A DNA stretch of 9,290 nucleotides from an uncultured Eubacterium sp. GTDB taxonomy: Bacteria; Bacillota; Clostridia; Peptostreptococcales; Anaerovoracaceae. Below the pieces are notes generated by a model. It did no database searches. It saw only the letters and a program-made list of their open reading frames with translations, and was not told where the DNA came from. Of the stretch, positions 1 through 6,066 are shown one piece after another. The position numbers and the translations under genes are program-made. Position 1 is the first letter of the stretch; each line of letters starts with the position of its first letter. The stretch spans positions 1 to 9,290 of the forward strand of contig UQNP01000064.1 of assembly GCA_900542385.1 (NCBI GenBank), read 5' to 3'.

Positions 1-1017
1 ATACGTGTCTTTTCTGTTCAGGCTGTTCTTACTTATGACATCTATATACTTCAAAGATTCCCCTGTACCCTTTGCAACACAGAAATCAGCTTCAGGAGCT
101 ACTCTTGTCTTGATGCCGGTTTTCCTCTCTATCTTTCTGTCTAGTCCTCTGAGGTACGCCCCTCCTCCTGTTATTATTATGCCGGCCTCTCCTATATCTG
201 CTGCAAGCTCCGGAGGTGTTTTTTCCAGCACTCCGTGAACAGCTTCACATATCATGTCCACCGGCTCTTCAAGGGCTTCTCTTATCTCCGCAGATGATAC
301 CTCTATGGTACGCGGAAGTCCTGTAACAAGATCTCTTCCTTTGCATAGAGTCGTCAGGCTTTCTTCTCCTTTGAAAGCTGCCCCTATCTCCTTTTTCAGT
401 TTTTCCGCCATAGGTTCGCCTATGAACAGTCTGTACTTCTTTCTTATATATTTGACTATGGAATCATCAAATTTATCTCCCGCCATTTTAACAGATGTAC
501 TCGATACTATGCCTCCCATGGATATCACCGCTATATCTGTCGTCCCGCCTCCGATATCTATGACCATTACGCCTTCCGGAGCCGTGATATCTATCCCTGC
601 TCCTATAGCTGCTGCTACCGGCTCTTCTATAAGATATACGGAACGTCCTCCCGCCTGTATCGCGGCTTCTTTTACCGCTCTTTTTTCTACTTCCGTTACT
701 CCGCTGGGAACGCACACTATGAGTCTTGGTCTGAAAAACCTGCTGCTTCCGCAGGTCTTTTTTATAAAATACTGCAGCATTTTCTCGGTGATATCATAAT
801 CCGATATCACACCGTCTCTCAGAGGTCTTACAGCTTCTATATTTCCCGGTGTTCTGCCTATCATGCGTTTTGCTTCACTGCCCACTGCAAGGATCTCTTT
901 AGTATCTCTGTTCACGGCAACCACCGACGGCTCCTGAAGAACTATTCCCTTTCCATCTACATATATCAATACATTTGCCGTTCCGAGATCTATACCTACT
1001 TCTTCGCTAAAGTTCAT
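1..1017 (-). CDS. mbl: MreB/Mbl family rod-shape-determining actin homologue (3' end cut by window)
   Basis: This is an actin-like cytoskeletal ATPase that polymerises under the membrane and guides lateral cell-wall synthesis. All 339 codons in the window are open and no stop is reached. The family is about 330-345 residues, so only the last few residues are missing. Visible motifs are the phosphate-1 loop IDLGTANV (residues 9-16), RTPGNI near 55, EEPVAAAIGAG near 133-143, the phosphate-2 loop DIGGGTTD near 160 and the adenosine-side GIIITGGG in the last quarter. The sequence resembles Bacillus Mbl more than MreB, and the adjacent spoIIID supports that, because spoIIID-mbl is a known gene pair. 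No mreC or mreD is visible. The ATG at 1017 is the only plausible start: an in-frame TGA lies just upstream with no other usual start codon between. Its ribosome binding site is oddly far away (see the leader entry). The paralogue name is inferred. Confidence 0.93.
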   Translation of the reverse strand, partial: MNFSEEVGIDLGTANVLIYVDGKGIVLQEPSVVAVNRDTKEILAVGSEAKRMIGRTPGNIEAVRPLRDGVISDYDITEKMLQYFIKKTCGSSRFFRPRLIVCVPSGVTEVEKRAVKEAAIQAGGRSVYLIEEPVAAAIGAGIDITAPEGVMVIDIGGGTTDIAVISMGGIVSSTSVKMAGDKFDDSIVKYIRKKYRLFIGEPMAEKLKKEIGAAFKGEESLTTLCKGRDLVTGLPRTIEVSSAEIREALEEPVDMICEAVHGVLEKTPPELAADIGEAGIIITGGGAYLRGLDRKIERKTGIKTRVAPEADFCVAKGTGESLKYIDVISKNSLNRKDTY

Positions 1018-1050
1018 AAGCTCTGACGCGATATAACATCGCTGCTCCTT
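1007..1050 (-). promoter_or_regulatory. mbl translation-initiation region: displaced Shine-Dalgarno, 10-codon upstream ORF and small hairpin
   Basis: The only good Shine-Dalgarno before mbl is AAGGAG at 1045-1050, which is 27 nt from the mbl ATG. It sits 5 nt before another ATG (1037-1039). That ATG opens a 10-codon ORF reading MLYRVRAYEL, which stops at 1007-1009 and overlaps the first 11 nt of mbl in a different frame. A 5-bp hairpin (GCGAT/ATCGC, 1028-1042, loop GTTAT) lies between the Shine-Dalgarno and mbl. Either the small ORF is translated and mbl is reinitiated by coupling, or the hairpin folds out 15 nt and brings the Shine-Dalgarno closer to mbl. The pieces are seen directly. The regulatory role is inference. 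Confidence 0.4.
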
Positions 1051-1055
1051 TCATT

Positions 1056-1088
1056 TTATCAGTTATACATTATTTTTACCACTGATAA
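1056..1088. repeat. Inverted repeat in the mbl-spoIIID intergenic region
   Basis: TTATCAGT at 1056-1063 and ACTGATAA at 1081-1088 are perfect 8-bp inverted arms separated by 17 nt. They lie just upstream of the mbl Shine-Dalgarno in the minus-strand leader or promoter region. Spacing of about 25 bp between arm starts is compatible with a dimeric regulator binding site. It could also be chance in AT-rich DNA. No T-run follows to make it a terminator. Confidence 0.3.
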
Positions 1089-1116
1089 TAAAAATTACAC
1101 TGAAAAACCAAAGTAA

Positions 1117-1145
1117 GTATATTATCAAAAAAACTCACATATATT
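1117..1145 (+). promoter_or_regulatory. Probable SigE-type promoter of spoIIID
   Basis: GTATATT at 1117-1123 and CATATATT at 1138-1145 are separated by 14 nt. They match the Bacillus SigE pattern (GHATATT, about 14 nt, CATACAHT) at all positions but one, a T for the C of the -10 element. Transcription would start near 1152, leaving a leader of about 43 nt that keeps the AGGTGG ribosome binding site. This agrees with known biology, where spoIIID is transcribed by SigE in the mother cell. A weaker SigA-like pair (TTACAC at 1095-1100, 17 nt, TATATT at 1118-1123) overlaps it. Confidence 0.6.
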
Positions 1146-1194
1146 GTTTTAACTGCTAAAGTTAATACGTTACGAGGTGGTGAACTGTCACATT

Positions 1195-1452
1195 ATGAAA
1201 GATTACATAGAGGAACGAGTAATGCAGCTCGCCCGCTATATTGTCGAAACCGGTGCTACTGTGCGAAGTACAGCAGCAAAATTCAGAGTTTCAAAGTCAA
1301 CGGTACATAAAGATATTACTGAAAGACTCAACGAGATAAATCCCGGCCTCGCTTCCGAAGTAAAGGAAGTGTTGGAAAACAACAAAGCCGAAAGACATAT
1401 ACGCGGTGGTCTCGCTACCAGAGAAAAATATCTGAATATCAGAAAAAAATGA
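1195..1452 (+). CDS. spoIIID: Stage III sporulation transcriptional regulator SpoIIID
   Basis: This 85-residue DNA-binding protein acts in the mother cell as an early switch, repressing or activating many SigE-dependent genes. Its helix-turn-helix spans about residues 23-42, with recognition-helix signature VSKSTVHKD (32-40). The basic C-terminal segment RHIRGGLATREKY (67-79) corresponds to the second DNA-binding region of the family. Family length is about 80-95 residues, so the gene looks complete. The ATG at 1195 is chosen because MKDYIEERV aligns with the known N-terminus. In-frame GTG codons at 1177 and 1180 overlap the ribosome binding site itself (AGGTGG, 1175-1180) and are unlikely starts. 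The resulting 14-nt spacer is long. The gene is divergent from mbl, whereas in Bacillus subtilis the two point the same way. A hairpin starts right after the stop codon. Confidence 0.95.
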   Translation: MKDYIEERVMQLARYIVETGATVRSTAAKFRVSKSTVHKDITERLNEINPGLASEVKEVLENNKAERHIRGGLATREKYLNIRKK

Positions 1453-1482
1453 CCATCATTGCCCTGATACGGGTAATGATGG
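1453..1482. terminator. Bidirectional intrinsic terminator between convergent spoIIID and the ygiQ-methyltransferase operon
   Basis: The arms CCATCATTGCCC and GGGTAATGATGG form a 12-bp stem with one G-T wobble and a 6-nt loop (TGATAC). In the minus direction the stem is followed within three bases by a run of seven T, a strong terminator for the operon ending at 1498. In the plus direction only a weak TTTT follows, about 13 nt later, so termination of spoIIID is probably weaker. Confidence 0.8.
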
Positions 1483-1497
1483 GCCATGTACAAACTT

Positions 1498-2085
1498 TTA
1501 ACGTCTCCTTCCTGCAAAAAGATTATCTGCTACAAAAAGCAGATAGCTTATTCCCAAAAATACGAACAATGTAACCATTAAACTCATTCCCTGCAAATTG
1601 AAGTAAGGTATCCTTGCAACTGAAAATCCTAATCTGTTTATCAAATACACTGCAATATTGAACAGTACAGGTATCACAGCCCATATCACCGGACTGTAAG
1701 CAGTAAAACTGCCTTTCCTGCAGAAAAGCAGATAATCTGCAAATGCCATGAGCGGTGAAATAAAATACAAAAGCATCCCTGCCAGGGAAAGAGAATCAGC
1801 AGGATTAACATCAGCTCCGAAATTCATCAGATAATACACTATAAAAGTAATGACCATATAGATGGTTACTGCTCCGCGAAAAACGCCTCTTTCATAACTT
1901 GGCCTTGCCACTATCAAATATGCAAAGTAAATAAGCGCCAGAGCATTTGATACGAGTGCAAAGTCGCTCATTATCGAATACAGGCTGAATCCGGAATATA
2001 TGAGACTCATAACAAGACCAGCTCCGCATACTATTAAAAATAAAACTCTGAAAACGACACCTGCAGTATTATTTTTTATGTACAT
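1498..2085 (-). CDS. Pr6Pr-like integral membrane protein with six predicted helices
   Basis: This is a 195-residue hydrophobic protein with six likely membrane helices. Numbered from the upstream ATG, they span about 9-29, 43-61, 73-88, 102-121, 131-152 and 168-188, followed by a short basic tail, RRR. The pattern of an aromatic/Ser-Asn segment early (ALVSNALAL), then ADYLLFCRKG, a P-containing fifth helix and an IPYFNLQG loop resembles the Pr6Pr family of bacterial membrane proteins, whose function is not known. Two ATG codons stand in tandem. The second (2083-2085) is chosen because it is 7 nt from AAGGAG (2093-2098); the first (2088) is only 4 nt away. The gene begins directly after the methyltransferase stop, and its Shine-Dalgarno lies inside that gene, so the two are probably translationally coupled. 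A terminator follows. The family call rests on motif resemblance only. Confidence 0.75.
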   Translation of the reverse strand: MYIKNNTAGVVFRVLFLIVCGAGLVMSLIYSGFSLYSIMSDFALVSNALALIYFAYLIVARPSYERGVFRGAVTIYMVITFIVYYLMNFGADVNPADSLSLAGMLLYFISPLMAFADYLLFCRKGSFTAYSPVIWAVIPVLFNIAVYLINRLGFSVARIPYFNLQGMSLMVTLFVFLGISYLLFVADNLFAGRRR

Positions 2086-2088
2086 CAT

Positions 2089-3420
2089 TCATCTCCTTTT
2101 TGCATATTTCACCATATGAGCGCTGTTGCCGAGCACATCATAACATACGACACTTATATTTGAGTCCTCCACGGCTCTGCCTGCGGCATTGCAGATGCTG
2201 AAGTCTCTCGCAGATCCATCCAGCAATCTGTCCGCTCTGTGTACATTGCCGTCAAAATCGAAATCGACGCTCCATGCTTTGACAGCACAAAGTCCGTCAG
2301 TCTCAATGTATTTTATGAATTCACTGTCCGATATACCGCATATTTTCTTATTAAACCGATAATCTCTCAGTCTCACTTCACTTCCATTTGAAGATATCTC
2401 GACTTCTGCGCAGATATCATCACTTTTATCCGATATTTTGCTATGCTTTTCCACACCGAATGAAATATTTTCTTTGGACAATCGTGTGATCTCATCCGCC
2501 AGGGCTATCCCGCCTTTATCACACATAACGAATCTTCTCTTTTCTCTTCCGCAAACGACGCCGAAGCTTCCCGAGCCTGCAAAAAAATCTCCGCACAGAT
2601 CTCCTTCATCGCTGCACGCCCGTATTATTCTTTCCATCAGTTTTTCAGGCTTCTGCGTAGCGTATCCGGTTCGTTCCTTTGATGTCCTTCCCACCATGTC
2701 GATATTCCACACATCTTTCATATTCACTTTCGTATACCAGCCCTTTTCATCACAGAATTCTTCAACACCTTTGAATCTGTAAGGTTTCAGATCTCTGTTG
2801 TAAGACTTCTCCTGCTGAGGGTTGAATTTATACTTTTCGCTCCTGCCGTAAAGCAGCAGCGTATCGTGTTTCCTCGAAAAACTTTTTCTGCTGCTTCCTC
2901 CTGATTTATACGTCCATATTATTTCGTTTATAAAATTTTCTCTTCCAAATATCTCGTCCATTATTATTTTTACATAATGAACGGCATGCCAGTCCAAATG
3001 TACGCATATACATCCGGTTTCTTTTAAAAGTTCTTTCATCATAAGCAGACGCGCTGTTATCATCTTCAGATATTCATGCATATTTCCTGATCTGCTGTCA
3101 TCATAGGCGTCCACTTTTATCACCGGCGACCTTTTCATATCCCTTGAGGTCACGCAGAAAGACGCCTGATATCTGCTCTTTGAAAAGAAGGGCGGGTCCA
3201 CATATATGAGCTGAAATCTTTTTGCCATATGCTTATCTTTTATAAGATGATCCATGTATTCCAGGCTGTCGCCTTCGGCGACCGTATTTAAAATTTCCCC
3301 CTTATTTTCACCGTACAGCTCTGTCATCATAAAATGCGGATATACCTCCCGCGACAAGACTTCTTTATAAAGTTTTTTGCCTTCCCTGTACGCCTCTGCG
3401 ATATCTGATATACTGCTCAT
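2089..3420 (-). CDS. Site-specific DNA methyltransferase, beta-class amino-methyltransferase, no restriction partner in view
   Basis: This enzyme should transfer a methyl group from S-adenosylmethionine to the amino group of adenine (N6) or cytosine (N4) in a specific DNA site. The motif order is that of the beta class. Catalytic motif IV is DPPF (75-78), an IIWTYKSGG segment lies at 167-175, a probable target-recognition region covers about 176-250, motif X is ATQKPEKLMERII (254-266), and the AdoMet-binding motif I is DFFAGSG (278-284). The Phe replaces the more common Tyr of DPPY. After the core, residues about 330-443 form an extra domain rich in predicted beta strands, with unknown role. 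The ATG overlaps the ygiQ stop by 4 nt (ATGA) and has its own AGAGGAAG site inside ygiQ. No endonuclease, helicase or specificity subunit lies in the window. Base composition looks like that of the neighbours. The target sequence cannot be read from the gene. Confidence 0.88.
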   Translation of the reverse strand: MSSISDIAEAYREGKKLYKEVLSREVYPHFMMTELYGENKGEILNTVAEGDSLEYMDHLIKDKHMAKRFQLIYVDPPFFSKSRYQASFCVTSRDMKRSPVIKVDAYDDSRSGNMHEYLKMITARLLMMKELLKETGCICVHLDWHAVHYVKIIMDEIFGRENFINEIIWTYKSGGSSRKSFSRKHDTLLLYGRSEKYKFNPQQEKSYNRDLKPYRFKGVEEFCDEKGWYTKVNMKDVWNIDMVGRTSKERTGYATQKPEKLMERIIRACSDEGDLCGDFFAGSGSFGVVCGREKRRFVMCDKGGIALADEITRLSKENISFGVEKHSKISDKSDDICAEVEISSNGSEVRLRDYRFNKKICGISDSEFIKYIETDGLCAVKAWSVDFDFDGNVHRADRLLDGSARDFSICNAAGRAVEDSNISVVCYDVLGNSAHMVKYAKRR

Positions 3421-5204
3421 TTTCTTCCTCTGTGTTTTTCCGGGATCAAAACCCTCTCCAGTTCCTGCCTTCCCGCTTCTTTCAAAGCTTTTTTCACCAT
3501 TTCACGATTTTCCTTCTTATGAAAATGCAGCAGCGCTCTCTGCATCTTTTTCTCTTTCTCAGTCTTTGCTACGTACACAGGCTTCAGTGTGAACGGATCC
3601 ATGCCTGTATAATACATGCAGGTGGACAAGGTTCCCGGTGTAGGATAAAAATCCTGGACCTGATCAGGTATAAACCCCGTTTTTTTCATGTACAAAGCCA
3701 GCTCCACCGCATCTTCAAGCCTGCTTCCCGGATGCGAAGATATGAAGTAGGGCACCATATACTGTTTCAATCCAAGCTTTTCATTCATTTCTTCATATTC
3801 TTTTTTGAATTCATCAAAAACTTCCATGCCGGGCTTGTGCATACATTTTAAAACTCCATCCGCGATATGCTCCGGAGCGACTTTTAATATGCCGCTTACA
3901 TGATATCTGCACAGCTGCTTTAAAAATTCATTGCTTTTATCTGCCAGCAGATAGTCGTATCTTATTCCTGAACGTATGAATACTTTTTTAACTCCGTCCA
4001 CATTTCTCACTGCATCGAGGACTTCCATGTATTCACTGTGATCAGCTTCAAGCTCCCGGCACGGTTTTGGAAAAAGACAATCTTTTCTCTCACACATGCC
4101 GTGCTTTTTTTGTTTTGCACAGGAGGGCTTCCTGAAATTTGCCGTAGGCCCTCCCACATCATGTATATATCCTTTAAAATCCTTTAGCTTCGTAAGCTTC
4201 CTTGCTTCCTCCACTATGGATTCTGTACTCCTGCTCCTTACTTCTCTGCCTTGATGATAGGTTATGGCACAGAAGGCACATCCTCCGAAGCACCCTCGGT
4301 TAGCTGTTATGCTGAACTTGACCTCTCTTATCGCCGGAACTCCGCCTTCCTTCTCATATACCGGATGATAATCCCTCATATAATCGAGGCCATACACTTC
4401 ATCGAGTTCTTCCCTTTCAAGAGGCGGCTGCGGCGGATTTTGAACAACGATGCCTTCTCTGTATTTCTCCAGCACTCTCCTGCCTGTCACCGCATCATTG
4501 CTCCTGTACTGCATGGCAAAACTCCTGCAGTACGCTTTTTTTGATCTGACTATATCATCAAAATCGGGAAGTATTATATCATCTTCAAATAGTTCCGTAT
4601 CCTTCTTTCTTACACATGTCCCTCTTATCCAGTCCAGATCTTTTATATCTATCCCCGCATCTAAAGCATCGGCTATCTCGACCGCAGCTCTTTCCCCCAT
4701 TCCGTATATGAGGATATCAGCTTTTGAATCTAAAAGCACGGACCGTCTTACTTTATCATCCCAGTAATCGTAATGCCCCAGTCTTCTGAGGCTGGCTTCA
4801 AGTCCCCCTATTATTACAGGGATCCCCGGATACGCTTCTCTTGCTCTGTTTGAATATACTATCACAGCCCTGTCCGGACGCCTGCCTGAAACTCCTCCCG
4901 GAGAATAGGCATCATTTTTACGCCTATGTTTAAACACAGAGTAATGATTTACCATGGAATCCACATTACCGCTGTTTATCATAAATCCAAGTCTTGGAGC
5001 TCCGAATCTTTTGAAATCATCAGCCGTTCTCCAGTCAGGCTGCGCGAGTATCGCCACTTTATAGCCATGAGATTCCAGCACACGGCTTATTATCGCCGTA
5101 CCGAAAGACGGATGGTCCACATAGGCGTCTCCCGTAACCATTACAAAATCGGGATGCTCCCATCCTCTTTCCTTCATATCCTCCATGCAAATAGGTAAAA
5201 ACAT
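3417..5204 (-). CDS. ygiQ: YgiQ family (UPF0313) radical SAM protein
   Basis: This 595-residue radical S-adenosylmethionine protein belongs to a widely conserved family whose substrate is not established. The N-terminus MFLPICMEDMKERGW and the GDAYVDHPSFG segment (25-35) are typical of YgiQ, as is GGLEASLRRLGHYDYWDD (133-150). The [4Fe-4S] site is the CX3CX2C motif with C305, C309 and C312. A second Cys group, C362, C371, C376 and C382, follows; I recall it as a family feature and it might bind metal. The C-terminal part carries SHPGS and PTPGT, with a basic tail. The length is on the short side but close to clostridial members. The start is supported by GGGAG six nt upstream. The gene overlaps the methyltransferase by 4 nt and leads the three-gene operon. 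A terminator hairpin sits only 20 nt before its start. Confidence 0.93.
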   Translation of the reverse strand: MFLPICMEDMKERGWEHPDFVMVTGDAYVDHPSFGTAIISRVLESHGYKVAILAQPDWRTADDFKRFGAPRLGFMINSGNVDSMVNHYSVFKHRRKNDAYSPGGVSGRRPDRAVIVYSNRAREAYPGIPVIIGGLEASLRRLGHYDYWDDKVRRSVLLDSKADILIYGMGERAAVEIADALDAGIDIKDLDWIRGTCVRKKDTELFEDDIILPDFDDIVRSKKAYCRSFAMQYRSNDAVTGRRVLEKYREGIVVQNPPQPPLEREELDEVYGLDYMRDYHPVYEKEGGVPAIREVKFSITANRGCFGGCAFCAITYHQGREVRSRSTESIVEEARKLTKLKDFKGYIHDVGGPTANFRKPSCAKQKKHGMCERKDCLFPKPCRELEADHSEYMEVLDAVRNVDGVKKVFIRSGIRYDYLLADKSNEFLKQLCRYHVSGILKVAPEHIADGVLKCMHKPGMEVFDEFKKEYEEMNEKLGLKQYMVPYFISSHPGSRLEDAVELALYMKKTGFIPDQVQDFYPTPGTLSTCMYYTGMDPFTLKPVYVAKTEKEKKMQRALLHFHKKENREMVKKALKEAGRQELERVLIPEKHRGRK

Positions 5205-5224
5205 AAAATGCTCCCGTAGTTAAA

Positions 5225-5254
5225 ACAGCGCCGGCAATAATGTACCGGCGCTGT
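5225..5254 (-). terminator. Intrinsic terminator of rpsU-yqeY, inside the ygiQ leader
   Basis: ACAGCGCCGG and CCGGCGCTGT form a perfect 10-bp GC-rich stem with a 10-nt AT-rich loop. In the minus direction it is followed by TTTT and then AACTACGGGAG, the ygiQ ribosome binding site. The T-run is short, so some read-through into ygiQ is plausible. The hairpin could also act as an attenuator for ygiQ. Confidence 0.7.
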
Positions 5255-5280
5255 GTAGTCAGCTTTAAGTATATTGATGT

Positions 5281-5733
5281 TTATCCCAGGAACCGCTCAA
5301 CGGACGCTTTCACGCTTCCGCCGTCTGCGGATCCTTTGACTTTCGGCATTACTGCGCCCATAAGTTTTCCCATAGAAGCCTTTCCGCTTCCTTTTTCGAC
5401 GCCTATTTCCGATGCCGTTTGTCCGACTATTTCATCTATCTTTTCTTCTGTCAGCTGTTCAGGCATATAATCCATAAGGACCTCTATTTCTGCATTATAG
5501 GCATCCAGCAAATCGGTTCTTCCGGCAGATTCAAAATCAGCAAGAGCATCCTTTCTCATCTTTACCTGCTTTGCTATTATGGATGCAATCCCCGCATCGT
5601 CGATCTCTTCTCTGTTATCGACTTCGTATTGTTTTATGGCGGCTCTTACAAAACTTATGGTCTCTTTTCTGACCGTCTGCCTGTTTTTCATAGCCTCCTT
5701 AAAGTCGTCATCCAGTTTCTTCTTTAAGGTCAC
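5281..5733 (-). CDS. yqeY: YqeY/GatB-like domain protein
   Basis: This 150-residue protein belongs to the YqeY family, related to the C-terminal tRNA-binding domain of the GatB amidotransferase subunit. The family is thought to act around tRNA or translation, but no reaction is firmly established. The N-terminal helical half (KKKLDDDFKEAMKNRQ, then VRAAIKQYEVDNREEIDDA and KQVKMRKDALADF) and the ending MGKLMGAVMPKVKGSADGG (about residues 120-138) are diagnostic. Family length is about 147-150, so it is complete. The start is GTG at 5731-5733, supported by AGAGGTG six nt upstream. It lies 35 nt after rpsU, a very common Firmicute pairing, and should share the rpsU promoter. A GC-rich terminator follows its stop. 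Confidence 0.95.
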   Translation of the reverse strand: MTLKKKLDDDFKEAMKNRQTVRKETISFVRAAIKQYEVDNREEIDDAGIASIIAKQVKMRKDALADFESAGRTDLLDAYNAEIEVLMDYMPEQLTEEKIDEIVGQTASEIGVEKGSGKASMGKLMGAVMPKVKGSADGGSVKASVERFLG

Positions 5734-5768
5734 TTAAAACACCTCTTATCTGTCAAATAATTGATATA

Positions 5769-5948
5769 CTAATATTTTTTAGCCTTTTTTCTTGCAGCTT
5801 CAGATTTTTTCTTTCTCTTTACGCTTGGTTTTTCATAATGCTCTCTTTTTCTGAGTTCAGACATAACTCCGTCTCTTGCACATGATCTCTTGAATCTTTT
5901 AAGTGCGCTCTCCAAGCTTTCGTTTTCTCTTACTATTACCTGTGCCAT
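5769..5948 (-). CDS. rpsU: 30S ribosomal protein S21
   Basis: This 59-residue, strongly basic protein of the small ribosomal subunit is involved in initiation on ordinary mRNAs in the bacteria where it has been studied. It begins [20 protein letters not shown], continues with the conserved [22 protein letters not shown] (21-42), and ends in a Lys-rich tail, [14 protein letters not shown]. Length and sequence are normal for Firmicutes. The start has a near-perfect GGAGGTGA ribosome binding site (around 5956-5963). A consensus SigA promoter lies 67-95 nt upstream. yqeY follows after 35 nt. A short AGCC/GGCT hairpin (5985-5998) sits in the leader and may be incidental. Confidence 0.97.
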   Translation of the reverse strand: MAQVIVRENESLESALKRFKRSCARDGVMSELRKREHYEKPSVKRKKKSEAARKKAKKY

Positions 5949-6014
5949 TACCGTTTCACCTCCTGACTTTATTTAAATCATTGTAGCCATAAACGGCTTG
6001 CCTATAACGTTGCT

Positions 6015-6043
6015 ATTATACTATTTTATAGCCCTTTATGCAA
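6015..6043 (-). promoter_or_regulatory. SigA promoter of rpsU-yqeY
   Basis: On the minus strand TTGCAT (6038-6043) and TATAAT (6015-6020) are separated by exactly 17 nt. The -10 matches consensus perfectly and the -35 at four of six positions. Expected transcription start is near 6008, giving a leader of about 60 nt before rpsU. Confidence 0.85.
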
Positions 6044-6050
6044 GATTTTT

Positions 6051-6064
6051 TTCTGATATCAGAA
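6051..6064. repeat. Perfect 14-bp palindrome upstream of the rpsU promoter
   Basis: TTCTGATATCAGAA reads the same on both strands. It lies between the HIT stop codon and the rpsU -35 element, 7 nt from the latter. It could be an operator, or a weak hairpin (5-bp stem, ATAT loop). In the minus direction it is followed by A, not T, so it does not look like a terminator of the HIT gene. Confidence 0.4.
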
Positions 6065-6066
6065 GA

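Noticed and set aside
254..799. A 181-codon plus-strand open frame.
   Set aside because: It is antisense to the clear MreB/Mbl coding region; its Ser/Thr/Pro-rich peptide is a shadow.
1164..1171. AATACGTT just before the spoIIID ribosome binding site resembles a SigE -10 element.
   Set aside because: Transcription would start at about 1178, removing the AGGTGG ribosome binding site, and no matching -35 is spaced correctly. The site at 1117-1145 fits far better.
1177..1194. In-frame GTG codons upstream that would lengthen SpoIIID by five or six residues.
   Set aside because: They overlap the ribosome binding site and the extra residues do not match the family N-terminus.
2089..3420. Considered whether the methyltransferase is part of a type I or type III restriction system or is CamA.
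   Set aside because: No helicase, nuclease or specificity gene is beside it, and CamA is longer with a different motif class. An orphan enzyme is the simplest reading, though genes outside the window were not seen.
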